The position numbers were made by a program, and so were the translations under genes. From an uncultured Mucilaginibacter sp. (GTDB taxonomy: Bacteria > Bacteroidota > Bacteroidia > Sphingobacteriales > Sphingobacteriaceae), in NCBI GenBank assembly GCA_903864275.1, contig CAIPFE010000063.1, positions 62,001 through 126,000 on the forward strand: a DNA stretch of 64,000 nt, in the 5' to 3' direction. Shown here piece after piece: positions 1 through 7,878 of this stretch (position 1 is the stretch's first letter; the number at the start of each line of letters is the position of its first letter). The notes below the pieces were generated by a model that saw only the letters and a list, made by a program, of their open reading frames with translations, was not told the DNA's origin and searched no databases.

Positions 1-609
1 CTGGTGCTGCCTTCCAACTCCACACGCGAGCGTACGCTTACTATGGAGGCATTTGGGGCAAAAGTTACCTTGCTGGAAGGCATTGAGCTTTGTCGTGATT
101 ATGCCGAAGAAAAGGGTGCCACCGGCGAATACTTTTTACTGAACCAGTTTGCCAACCCTGATAATTACCTTGCCCATTATAAAACAACCGGCCCTGAAAT
201 ATGGCGCGACACGGAAGGGCAGATCACTCATTTTGTAAGTTCAATGGGCACCACGGGAACAATTATGGGTTGTTCGAGATTTTTTAAAGAGAAGAACCCA
301 GATATTCAAATAATAGGGTGCCAGCCGACCGAAGGATCATCCATCCCCGGCATACGCCGGTGGCCGATTGAGTACCTGCCTAAAATATTTGAACCGGAAA
401 GGGTTGACAGAATCATTGATGTGTCCGAAGCCGAAGCAACCGCCATGACACGTAAACTCGCAAAAGTTGAAGGTATTTTTGCCGGCATGAGCAGCGGCGG
501 GGCCTTAGCCGGCGCCCTGAAACTGGCGCAGGAACTAACCGAAGGCACCATTGTATTCGTATGCTGCGACCGTGGCGACAGGTATTTGAGCAGCGAGCTG
601 TTTGGGTAG
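1..609 (+). CDS. cysM: Cysteine synthase, CysM/CysK type (5' partial)
   Basis: C-terminal two thirds of a PLP-dependent O-acetylserine sulfhydrylase-type enzyme, which makes L-cysteine from O-acetylserine and sulfide in the cytoplasm. The reading frame is open to base 1, so the true start and the N-terminal PLP lysine lie outside the window. Visible family features are the asparagine-rich stretch around NQFANPDNYLAHYKTTGPE, the PLP phosphate-binding loop SSMGTTGTIMG and the late active-site segment EGIFAGMSSGGAL. The TEGSSIPGIRRW stretch resembles the CysM (CysB-isozyme) branch more than CysK, so the symbol is an inference. The stop codon TAG is immediately followed by an inverted-repeat element beginning at base 609. 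Confidence 0.9.
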   Translation: MVLPSNSTRERTLTMEAFGAKVTLLEGIELCRDYAEEKGATGEYFLLNQFANPDNYLAHYKTTGPEIWRDTEGQITHFVSSMGTTGTIMGCSRFFKEKNPDIQIIGCQPTEGSSIPGIRRWPIEYLPKIFEPERVDRIIDVSEAEATAMTRKLAKVEGIFAGMSSGGALAGALKLAQELTEGTIVFVCCDRGDRYLSSELFG

Positions 610-755
610 TCTGAACCGGATTTTTCACTTGGTTATTTGTTTTTAGTCGGCGTTCAAGAAGGCTTTGCCGTCGGGTAGATTTTACGGATTAATCAGATAA
701 GTATAGCCGTCGAGCATCCTAAAAATCAGTAAGATTTGCTAAATCCAGTTCAGAC
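609..755. repeat. Inverted-repeat element, GTCTGAACC family (copy 1)
   Basis: About 147 bp bounded by near-identical inverted ends: gtctgaaccgga at 609-620 and tccagttcagac at 744-755, with one mismatch in 12. The first base of the element is the last base of the TAG stop of the cysteine synthase gene. The internal segment gttcaagaaggctttgccgt (651-670) is closely matched in the copy at 50335. A third, shorter copy lies at 43050-43096. This is either a non-autonomous mobile element or a structured 3'-UTR/terminator sequence. Confidence 0.7.
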
Positions 756-896
756 AATAGCCCGGCTTTGTTAATAACTCAGTTAATGTTAACAAATTAT
801 CAAATACATAATGAGGTTACCAAAAGCTTAACATTCCCTTCATCATTAGGTCTAACTGCGATCCTACTTTTGAGTATTAAAAACAAATAACTCAAA

Positions 897-1253
897 ATGA
901 AAAAAAAGATCGTTACCACCGCGCTTTTGTTATTTTGCTTTTTTGCAGGCTTTGCCACCATTGAAAATTTAAACGGGAGATGGACCGGCGTGCTGAAAAC
1001 CGACCAGGGCGATGAATACCCGTTGGTTTATAATTTTAAGATTGACGGCGGCCAGTTAACTGGTACCGCAAAAACACCAAAAGGGGACATGCCCATTAAC
1101 GACGGGGAAATAACCGGCAACACTTTTTCCTTTAATGTTATTGTTAACAAGATGGAAATTGACCACACCGGTAAATTTTACGGCGATTCGGTCGGAGTTG
1201 ATATCAGCCTGGGGGATGCCAGGTCGCATGCTACGCTGAAAAGGGCGCAGTAA
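897..1253 (+). CDS. Small exported protein, tandem paralogue 1
   Basis: 118 residues with an N-terminal signal peptide (MKKKIVTTALLLFCFFAGFA) and no lipobox cysteine, so it is probably periplasmic or secreted. The mature part has the pattern LNGRWTGVLKT, then a YPL.Y.FK/LTGT block, a glycine/aspartate-rich turn, and HTGKFYGDSVGVDIS near the end. This pattern of short beta strands suggests a small beta-barrel or lipocalin-like fold. Two paralogues follow directly (1418-1783 and 1871-2239) with the same block order. No function is known to me. Each gene has its own 90-160 bp upstream spacer, so they may be separately expressed. Confidence 0.8.
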   Translation: MKKKIVTTALLLFCFFAGFATIENLNGRWTGVLKTDQGDEYPLVYNFKIDGGQLTGTAKTPKGDMPINDGEITGNTFSFNVIVNKMEIDHTGKFYGDSVGVDISLGDARSHATLKRAQ

Positions 1254-1417
1254 ACCGGTTATTTCGCTTTATTAAATAGATTAAATACATTTCAGGACCC
1301 AAAAGAAATGTACCTTGAAACATACACGGCCAGAATTCTGTGAGTCCAAATATTTTCTGTGCGCTAATTGTAACATTCCCAGACTTTTTTGCATCTTAGA
1401 CGAAAAAATCCTTCATC

Positions 1418-1783
1418 ATGAAAAGAAAAATCCTGACAACCATCCTGGTGGTGTGCTGCATTGCAGCAGGCATGGCGGCTGTAATTGTCGACATGAGCGG
1501 CAAATGGGCGGCAACATTTAATGCGCCCGACGGTAACCAGTACCCGCTTACCTATTCATTTAATATCAGCGGCGATAAATTAACCGGCACCCTGGAGACC
1601 TCGGGAATGAGTATTCCTATCGATAGTGGCAAGGTAAGCGGCGACAATGTGAGTTTCAGCGTTACGGTAGAGAGCACTACCTATTCACATACCGGCAAAT
1701 ACTATTCGGCCGCCGATTCTATTGGCATGGATGTTAGCTTTGCAGGAAATAAAGGACATATTACGCTGACAAGGCCTAAATAA
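1418..1783 (+). CDS. Small exported protein, tandem paralogue 2
   Basis: 121 residues with signal peptide MKRKILTTILVVCCIAAGMA. The mature domain repeats the blocks of its neighbours: MSGKWAATFNAPDGNQYPLT, DKLTGTLET, IPIDSGKVSGD, SHTGKYYSAADSIGMDVS and a final GHITLTRPK. It is closer to the third copy (both carry YP/YY-AADSIG and start MKRKI) than to the first, which suggests a more recent duplication. The start was chosen at the ATG that gives the matching signal peptide. An overlapping ORF that begins about 100 bp upstream in another frame is a shadow. Confidence 0.8.
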   Translation: MKRKILTTILVVCCIAAGMAAVIVDMSGKWAATFNAPDGNQYPLTYSFNISGDKLTGTLETSGMSIPIDSGKVSGDNVSFSVTVESTTYSHTGKYYSAADSIGMDVSFAGNKGHITLTRPK

Positions 1784-1870
1784 ATTTCTTATTTCTTCAT
1801 TTTTTCAATAATATCATGGGTTGATCTGTAACAGAAAACAAGAAAACATATCTTAATAAAAACTTAAATC

Positions 1871-2239
1871 ATGAAAAGAAAAATTTTTACAACTACAGTA
1901 CTTGTATGCTGCATTATGGTGTGCTTTGCGATAGCAGCTGATTTAGCCGGTAAATGGACAGGTACGCTTAAAACGCCTGACGGCAATGAGATTCCGCTCA
2001 ATTATGTTTTAAAAACCGACAGTGGTAAATTAACCGGCACCGCGGCAACCCCCGAAGGCGAAATTCCGATAACTGACGGAAAAATGATAGACGCTACCGA
2101 TTTTTCGTTCAATGTTTCGGTTAATGGGGCGGATTATAAACATACGGGCAAATTCTATCCTGCCGCTGATTCGATTGGCCTTGATATAGATGCGAACGGA
2201 ATGAAGTTTCATACAACACTAAAACGCGACAGCAAATAA
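1871..2239 (+). CDS. Small exported protein, tandem paralogue 3
   Basis: 122 residues with signal peptide MKRKIFTTTVLVCCIMVCFA. The blocks DLAGKWTGTLKTPDGNEIPL, GKLTGTAATPEGEIPI, DGKMIDATDFSFNVS and KHTGKFYPAADSIGLDI align with the two upstream copies. It is the last member of the array and is followed by a strong intrinsic terminator at 2278-2300, so the three genes may form one transcription unit or at least share an end. Function unknown. The fold is inferred to be an all-beta small barrel from its alternating hydrophobic pattern only. Confidence 0.8.
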   Translation: MKRKIFTTTVLVCCIMVCFAIAADLAGKWTGTLKTPDGNEIPLNYVLKTDSGKLTGTAATPEGEIPITDGKMIDATDFSFNVSVNGADYKHTGKFYPAADSIGLDIDANGMKFHTTLKRDSK

Positions 2240-2277
2240 GTACTTGCTTCCGTCTTACAGATATATTATTGAATAGC

Positions 2278-2300
2278 CCTGCCTTTTGGCGGGGTTTTTT
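2278..2300 (+). terminator. Intrinsic terminator after the small-protein array
   Basis: The stem ccctgcc / ggcgggg has a tttt loop and contains one T-G pair. It is followed immediately by a run of six T. It lies 39 bases after the third paralogue's stop codon. Confidence 0.8.
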
Positions 2301-2353
2301 ATTTGCCTTCTAAAATATTTATCATTACCACCCTATTTGAATGCAAAGCATTT

Positions 2354-2361
2354 TATCTTTG
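2354..2361 (+). promoter_or_regulatory. Candidate Bacteroidota -7 element (TATCTTTG)
   Basis: TATCTTTG matches the Bacteroidota -7 pattern TAnnTTTG and lies 8 bases before the ATG at 2370. That would give a very short leader. A TTTG occurs at 2336-2339, but its spacing (14 bases) is shorter than usual for a -33 box, so the call is weak. Confidence 0.35.
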
Positions 2362-2369
2362 CACCAAAT

Positions 2370-2741
2370 ATGCTACGCCGTTTTACCGCTTATATACTTA
2401 TTGCCGCGCTGGTTTCTGCCAACTTTTCGCGCCTGTTCGTTTATGCAGGCTTTGAGATGAACAGGAATTACATTGCTGTGCATCTTTGCGAAAACGTCTC
2501 TAAACCGTGGCTCCATTGCGATGGCAAATGCTATTTCATTAAAAAAGTAAAGCAAACCGAAGAAAAAGAGAAAAATGAAGAGCGCCAGTCTCAAAAAAAT
2601 CTTTTCCAGGAAGCATTCTTCAGCAAAAAGTCCGATGTGCGGTTTTATTCGCAGGTATTGCAGGTAATACGGGTGCCTAATCACCTTGTTAAACTGCCTA
2701 TTGTTGACCTCCCTATTTTTCAGCCCCCGCAGTTAGGCTAA
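2370..2741 (+). CDS. Small membrane-anchored Cys-motif protein upstream of TonB receptor
   Basis: About 123 residues from the ATG at 2370; a longer frame opens at 2286 but would run through the terminator. An N-terminal hydrophobic segment (YILIAALVSANFSRLFVYAG) is followed by the Bacteroidota motif LCENVSKPWLHCDGKCYF (three cysteines: C-x(9)-C-x(3)-C). A Lys/Glu-rich charged stretch (KKVKQTEEKEKNEERQ) comes next. Proteins with this Cys/GKCY motif often sit beside TonB-dependent receptors in Bacteroidota. A role in transition-metal sensing or handling is an inference from the cysteines and from the receptor that follows 180 bp downstream. Confidence 0.7.
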   Translation: MLRRFTAYILIAALVSANFSRLFVYAGFEMNRNYIAVHLCENVSKPWLHCDGKCYFIKKVKQTEEKEKNEERQSQKNLFQEAFFSKKSDVRFYSQVLQVIRVPNHLVKLPIVDLPIFQPPQLG

Positions 2742-2921
2742 ATTTCTCCTTTTTTGCCCTTGTAAATTTGTAAACAGCCGGTTTAGTTTCGGTTTAACTG
2801 CATTTTTACTTGAGCAAGTAAGCGCTTATTTAACGCATCTACGTTAGCACAAAGAGCATAGCATCCGGACGCGGTTAGGCCATCATTCATCATCAAGACC
2901 CGTTTCATTTTACCTGGTTTC

Positions 2922-5384
2922 ATGAAAATCAAATTAAGCTTTATTAAGCTCCTTTATATTTTATTATTAATATCGGCCGGTACCACGGTATTTTGTAACC
3001 CAACGACCGGTACCGCAAGAATAACCGGCAGGGTAACAGACAAGGCTACCGGTTTGCCCATAGCTGGTGTAACGGTTGCTATCCCCGATCTGAAAATCGG
3101 GACCAGTACCGACGCAAATGGCATTTATTATTTAAAACAACTACCGGCGGGCGAATATTTGATCCAGGTGACTGCTGTAGGTTATGCCAGCGTTACCAAA
3201 ATAGTTGACCTGGGCAATACATTGTCAGTTGATTTTAAACTATCGGCTTCAAATTATGAGCTGTCCGACGTGGTGGTTACGGCCCTCGGCAATACCACCA
3301 CTAAGCAGCGGGCAACTATACCTATTACGGTAGTTACACATAGCATGATGCTGCAGGGTGTTTCGAACACAGCCATTGATGAGATAGCCGCGCAGCCCGG
3401 CATTAGTGAAACAACCGAAGGGGCGGGCACAACCAAACCGCAAATTAACGGGCTGGGGTTCGACCGTGTGTTAACCCTGATGGACGGCGTACCTCAAGTG
3501 GATTTCCAGTGGGGAGATGACCACGGCATACTGATCGATCCTTACGCCGTATATGATGCCGAGATCATCCGCGGGCCCGCATCTTTACAATACGGCGCGA
3601 GCGCCGCGGCGGGAGTGATCAGTTTTAAATCGGAGCCCCTGCCTGAAAACGGGGCGGTGCCGGGCAGCGTACTTACAGAATACCATACCAATAATGGATA
3701 CCTGGGCACCTCGCTGCATATAGCAGGCAATCATAATGGTTTTGTTTGGGGTCTTACGGCGAGCGGTGAAGAGGCGCATAGTTACTCCGACCCCAAAGAC
3801 GGTTACGTTTGGGGAACAGCCTGGAACCAAACTAACGCCAGGTTAACGCTTGGCCTCAACAGGTCATGGGGATATTCCCGCTTTACTTTAAGTGCCTTAC
3901 ACAGGCGGATAGAAGTGCCCGATGGCAACCGCGACAGCACAGGGCGGTTTGAATTTGATTCGCCGCAAAACGGACGGATGTACCCTACACGGCCTGATTT
4001 TTTATCGTACGCCGCTAACATCGCAGGTGATAAAATTTTGGATGAATACCAGGCCTGGTGGCAAAACAGCATTAGTGCAGGTAAAGGAAGGATCGGGCTG
4101 GACATTGGTTTTACCCAAAGCGTTCATCATGACATTGATACGGGAATCGTTGGCTCTGGTAATTTCCTGGTAAATGATATCCCCTACTCATTCAAATACC
4201 GGGTAGCGGGCGATAGTTCAGGGCTGAAACTTACTGCGGGCATTAACGGTATCTATGAATTTCAACATAACGGCGCCGCGCCACCGGCTCCGTACGTTGC
4301 CGATTATGAAATACCCAATTACACCAATTTTGAAGCGGGTGCTTATGCCATCCTGGAAAAGAACTTTAAAAATTTAACCATTAGCGGCGGCCTGCGTTTT
4401 GTGCATACCGATTTTGTTGGTGACCCCATGTCGTTGAACAATGCCGGTAACATTGTCCCGCCCGGAACGCCGGGCTCGACGGTTCAGTTCACCGGGTTTA
4501 ATAATACTTATACCGGGCCATCGGGGAGCATCGGTGCATCCTACCAGCTCCCCGATAATAATTACGTAAAGCTTAATATTTCAAAAAGTTACCGTGCCCC
4601 GGCCATCAACGAGTTAACCAGTAACGGCCTTAATATCGGCTCCAATGCCGTGCAGCTGGGCAATATAAACCTCAAAGCCGAGCAGGGTTACCAGGTGGAT
4701 TTTACATACGGCTATAATGGCAGGGATGTGAGCCTGGAGGCGGACGGGTTTTACAACCACATCAACAACTTTATATTTGCCGACCGTACCGATTCCGTTT
4801 CGCAGGGGTACCCCGTGTATCAATATGTATCTTCAAATACAGCCATCATAACCGGTGTTTCAGGATATTTAAATATCCATCCCGCCGACGCCAAATGGCT
4901 GGAAATAAATAACGGGGTCACTTATATTTATTCCGATCTCCCAAATTCGTTAGATTCAACCAATCATATACCCTGGATCCCGGCCCCTCGTGTAACTTCC
5001 GAAGTTAAGCTCAGGCTAAGCGATGGACATAACTCATTGCTTAGAGGAACGTATTTTAAATTTGGCCTGCAGCATGACTGGGCGCAGAACAATATTTACA
5101 ACGCGCTTTACACCGAAGTGCCATCTGCTGCCTATACGCTATTTAATGCCGGCGCAGGGACCAATTTTGTTAATCCTAAAACGGGGCTGGTGGTATGTTC
5201 GTTATATATAAATTGTACCAACCTGACCAACGTTGCCTACGCCGACCATTTAAACCTTGCGCAGTATTTCCTGGCCTACAACGGGCAGCAGGCTACGGTA
5301 ACCCGGCAAAGCCAGGGCGTTTACAATATGGGCAGGAACATAAGCTTTAAACTGATTATTCCTTTTGGAACTACCGGGCATTAA
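2922..5384 (+). CDS. TonB-dependent outer-membrane receptor
   Basis: 820 residues. In order: a signal peptide (about 1-25), a carboxypeptidase-regulatory-like domain (about 30-110, ARITGRVTDKATGLPIAGVT), a plug domain (about 115-225, with INGLGFDRVLTLMDGVPQVD and IIRGPASLQYGASAAAGVIS) and a 22-strand-type barrel to the C-terminus. It imports a substrate across the outer membrane using TonB energy. The plug wording DDHG...IDPYAVYDAEIIRGPASLQYG resembles zinc-receptor (ZnuD-like) and siderophore-type receptors rather than SusC, and there is no SusD partner. Between a Cys-motif protein and a DUF3347-like protein, a metal or metal-chelate substrate is the best inference. Confidence 0.88.
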   Translation: MKIKLSFIKLLYILLLISAGTTVFCNPTTGTARITGRVTDKATGLPIAGVTVAIPDLKIGTSTDANGIYYLKQLPAGEYLIQVTAVGYASVTKIVDLGNTLSVDFKLSASNYELSDVVVTALGNTTTKQRATIPITVVTHSMMLQGVSNTAIDEIAAQPGISETTEGAGTTKPQINGLGFDRVLTLMDGVPQVDFQWGDDHGILIDPYAVYDAEIIRGPASLQYGASAAAGVISFKSEPLPENGAVPGSVLTEYHTNNGYLGTSLHIAGNHNGFVWGLTASGEEAHSYSDPKDGYVWGTAWNQTNARLTLGLNRSWGYSRFTLSALHRRIEVPDGNRDSTGRFEFDSPQNGRMYPTRPDFLSYAANIAGDKILDEYQAWWQNSISAGKGRIGLDIGFTQSVHHDIDTGIVGSGNFLVNDIPYSFKYRVAGDSSGLKLTAGINGIYEFQHNGAAPPAPYVADYEIPNYTNFEAGAYAILEKNFKNLTISGGLRFVHTDFVGDPMSLNNAGNIVPPGTPGSTVQFTGFNNTYTGPSGSIGASYQLPDNNYVKLNISKSYRAPAINELTSNGLNIGSNAVQLGNINLKAEQGYQVDFTYGYNGRDVSLEADGFYNHINNFIFADRTDSVSQGYPVYQYVSSNTAIITGVSGYLNIHPADAKWLEINNGVTYIYSDLPNSLDSTNHIPWIPAPRVTSEVKLRLSDGHNSLLRGTYFKFGLQHDWAQNNIYNALYTEVPSAAYTLFNAGAGTNFVNPKTGLVVCSLYINCTNLTNVAYADHLNLAQYFLAYNGQQATVTRQSQGVYNMGRNISFKLIIPFGTTGH

Positions 5385-5503
5385 CCTAATGCTGCAAATT
5401 AAGTGGATAAATTTATATTCAACGGGAACAGGTTTTATAAGTAAACAATAAGCCTCTTTTTTGCGTTTAAATATGAATTGGTAATAATAAATATACCCAC
5501 GTC

Positions 5504-5881
5504 ATGAAATATTTAAAAACGCTTTTTTTATCAGGTATCCTGTTGCTTTTATTTATGCAGACCAAAGCACAGCAGGTTATTACGCTCAGCAAAGGGATAG
5601 ATCATGTAAAAGAATGTTCTTTGGCGGTTAAAGACGCAATAGCTGCCGGCGATGGCGCCACTGCCCAAAATAAGGCTAAAGATTTGCTAAAGGCTTTGGA
5701 TGAGGTTCCGGTAAAATTCATGACCCCCGCACAGGCAAGCGTCTGGGCAAGGAATGCCAATCAATTGCAATCAGAAAGCAAACACATCAGCGAAGTATCA
5801 AACGTGGCCGATCAAAAGCAACATTTTACAACATTTGCGGCAAATCTACAGACGGCTGTTGATGGGCTGAGGATGAAATAA
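5504..5881 (+). CDS. Exported helical protein, DUF3347-like
   Basis: 125 residues with signal peptide MKYLKTLFLSGILLLLFMQTKAQ. The mature part is nearly all helical: VKECSLAVKDAIAAGDGATAQ, then a KAKDLLKALDEV helix, a Trp-Ala-Arg-Asn segment and a final FTTFAANLQTAVDGLRMK helix. The spacing and wording resemble DUF3347 domains, which accompany copper-efflux and CusB-type proteins in Bacteroidota. That assignment is tentative. It follows the TonB receptor by 120 bp on the same strand, which supports a shared metal-related locus. Confidence 0.65.
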   Translation: MKYLKTLFLSGILLLLFMQTKAQQVITLSKGIDHVKECSLAVKDAIAAGDGATAQNKAKDLLKALDEVPVKFMTPAQASVWARNANQLQSESKHISEVSNVADQKQHFTTFAANLQTAVDGLRMK

Positions 5882-5931
5882 GGGAAGAACTAAAAAATCA
5901 ACGCAATCCTTTAATCAGCAAAAATCAACGG

Positions 5932-7134
5932 TCAATCCTCCTTCCAAAACAAGGTATTCGGGTGAAAATGTTTCCACGAATGCCAGTACTCCTGGTAAGC
6001 TTGTATTTTGTTTAGCTGGCATCCTTTCAACGTCCCGGCCGTGCTTAGCCCGTCCCAATCCCACACAGAGGCGGTTTCCTGGTCGGTGATCATACCGGCG
6101 GTATCCAGTTTAAAATGCAGTTCCTTTCCGTTTACAACGGTGTTAAATACGTGGAAGGTCAGGCTGTCTTTTTCTATCGCCACCAGCAGCGGTGTTTTAT
6201 TTACCTGGTCGTTTAATAGCCGTTTTTTCGACAAGCGCCGCCAATCGTAAGCTTTTGGCTGACCGTTAACGATAACACCCACCATCCAGCTCCGCCTGAT
6301 CAGCGAATCCTTATTTTTTAACGTGCTGTCTTTATCAATTGATTGCACGCGGTCATAATTCTTAAGGTCAGTATAGTCGTTTAAATAATGCTGGTCAGGT
6401 TGTAATATCAGCGAACCGGGATGCCTGCTTAACCATGCAGCTAAAGTTGATTGTTCATAAGGCAATTCGGTTAGGTGTTGTCCTTTTAATTGCCCTACCG
6501 CAGCGTGCCCTGTTGCCTGGTACCACCAAGTATTTGTGCCCTCATCCTCAATGATAGCGTTATAATGCCTTGCGCCAACCAGCCTGAAGTTTTGCCTGGT
6601 CCCGTTTATTATGGGACTGTACACTCTCGCCGTACGGCACATAGTGCAGTAGGTAACCAGCACCGGCAAATTGCCCACATTGTCCTGCACCTTATGGTGA
6701 TAGCCTAAATAAACAACCGGGTATGCCTTTGCCACGCCATTATTCACCACGCCGATAATCACAAAACTTTCGGGCACTTTATTGGCCATGGCATTGGCAA
6801 ATTTTACGGTTTGCGGCTCCTCGAACATCGTTTCGGCTTTATACATATAGTCAGTAATAATAAAACTGCCCAGGCATAAAGCCAGCACCACGCCTTTTGT
6901 AATTTTGCCGCGCGTTGTGTTTTTCGAATAGTAAGTGAACAGGTACCACACGATGAGCAGCCCGCCTACGATGCGCAGTGGCCATACAATTTTTTCAAGA
7001 TAGTAGGATGCCGTTATGGCGTTCAGGTCCTGGCTGCCGGGGAAAGGCATCAGCAGGTACGCATGGATAAGGCCGGGAATCACGAGCAAAATAATCCCTG
7101 TCCAAAAAAGTGACGATTTGGTTTTCTTTTTCAT
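5932..7134 (-). CDS. DUF3179 domain-containing membrane protein
   Basis: 400 residues. The first about 110 residues hold three hydrophobic segments (SLFWTGIILLVIPGLIHAYL; IVGGLLIVWYLFTYY; GVVLALCLGSFIITDYMY). The rest is the DUF3179 domain, with its characteristic VTYCTMCRTARVYSP Cys-x2-Cys motif, RLVGARHYNAIIEDEGT, WWYQATGHA and a second half with DSLTFHVF and TASVWDWDGLSTAG. The molecular function of DUF3179 is not established. Its ATG overlaps the TAA stop of the upstream AhpD-like gene (TAATG), so the two are almost certainly translationally coupled. The Cys-x2-Cys and that partner suggest redox or thiol chemistry, as an inference. Confidence 0.85.
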   Translation of the reverse strand: MKKKTKSSLFWTGIILLVIPGLIHAYLLMPFPGSQDLNAITASYYLEKIVWPLRIVGGLLIVWYLFTYYSKNTTRGKITKGVVLALCLGSFIITDYMYKAETMFEEPQTVKFANAMANKVPESFVIIGVVNNGVAKAYPVVYLGYHHKVQDNVGNLPVLVTYCTMCRTARVYSPIINGTRQNFRLVGARHYNAIIEDEGTNTWWYQATGHAAVGQLKGQHLTELPYEQSTLAAWLSRHPGSLILQPDQHYLNDYTDLKNYDRVQSIDKDSTLKNKDSLIRRSWMVGVIVNGQPKAYDWRRLSKKRLLNDQVNKTPLLVAIEKDSLTFHVFNTVVNGKELHFKLDTAGMITDQETASVWDWDGLSTAGTLKGCQLNKIQAYQEYWHSWKHFHPNTLFWKED

Positions 7135-7700
7135 TATTTAGTTTCGTTCAGGCTTGCATACCTGTTTGGTGAAGGCATATAGCCGCTGTTTTTTAAAATA
7201 TTTGCCAGCCTGTCGTAAAAAGCTGGTTCGGTGGGTGTAACACTCGCCAGTCCGTCTACATATTTATTGTACAGGCAAAAAAGGGCAGCGATCAACACGG
7301 TATCATGAATCTCCAGGTCGGTCGCCCCGGCTTGTTTGGCTTTCTCTACGAGTTCGGCTGTGACTGCACGGGCATCGGACTGCACTTTGCGGGCAATCTC
7401 CAGCAGTTGTTTCATTTTTTCGCTAACCGGGGCATTCTCAGGATCGTATTTTACTTTGTGGGCCGTTTCGCGTTCGCCCAAAAGCACATCCGCAGCAGCG
7501 GTATGGGCAGCTGTGCAAAATTTACACTCGTTACCGTGCGAGGTAACCGTTGCGATCAGTTCCCGTTCACCTTCGGTTAAAGTCGATTCCCCGCGCAGTA
7601 ATACCTGTGTAAGCTGCCTTATAGGTAGGGCAGTATCCTGGCGGTAATTAAGCAGCCCGGTAATACCGGGAAGGTTCTCGTCTAAAGGAATATGGGGCAT
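7134..7700 (-). CDS. Carboxymuconolactone decarboxylase / AhpD-like peroxidase-related protein
   Basis: 188 residues from the internal ATG at 7700 (MPHIPLDENLPGI). A longer frame to 7775 adds 25 threonine-rich residues unlikely to be real. It carries the AhpD-like catalytic motif GNECKFCTAAH (Cys59-x2-Cys62, followed by His), in an all-helical fold known from peroxidase-related alkylhydroperoxidases. Downstream helices include VSEKMKQLLEIARKV and DTVLIAALFCLYNKYVDGL. It is the first gene of a two-gene unit, and its stop overlaps the start of the DUF3179 gene. Likely role: thiol-dependent peroxide or disulfide chemistry in the cytoplasm, with an unknown substrate. Confidence 0.85.
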   Translation of the reverse strand: MPHIPLDENLPGITGLLNYRQDTALPIRQLTQVLLRGESTLTEGERELIATVTSHGNECKFCTAAHTAAADVLLGERETAHKVKYDPENAPVSEKMKQLLEIARKVQSDARAVTAELVEKAKQAGATDLEIHDTVLIAALFCLYNKYVDGLASVTPTEPAFYDRLANILKNSGYMPSPNRYASLNETK

Positions 7701-7878
7701 TTGGTTGTAATTGGTTATTATGGTTGTAATAGTTGTAAATGTTAAAATGGCAGTAATTCTTCTGAATACACCCATGGTCTAACTTAATCAACTAAATTAC
7801 AACAGCTAAATTTATCAAAATTTAGAAAGGAATGAAATATTTATTATTTCATAAAGGGGGAATCTTCGTGATTTTAGC

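Noticed and set aside
1315..1521. 68-residue plus-strand ORF
   Set aside because: Out-of-frame shadow of the second small exported protein; Cys/His-rich composition comes from the frame shift.
2742..2921. Possible riboswitch upstream of the TonB receptor
   Set aside because: I looked for a cobalamin-type core or other conserved boxes and saw none.
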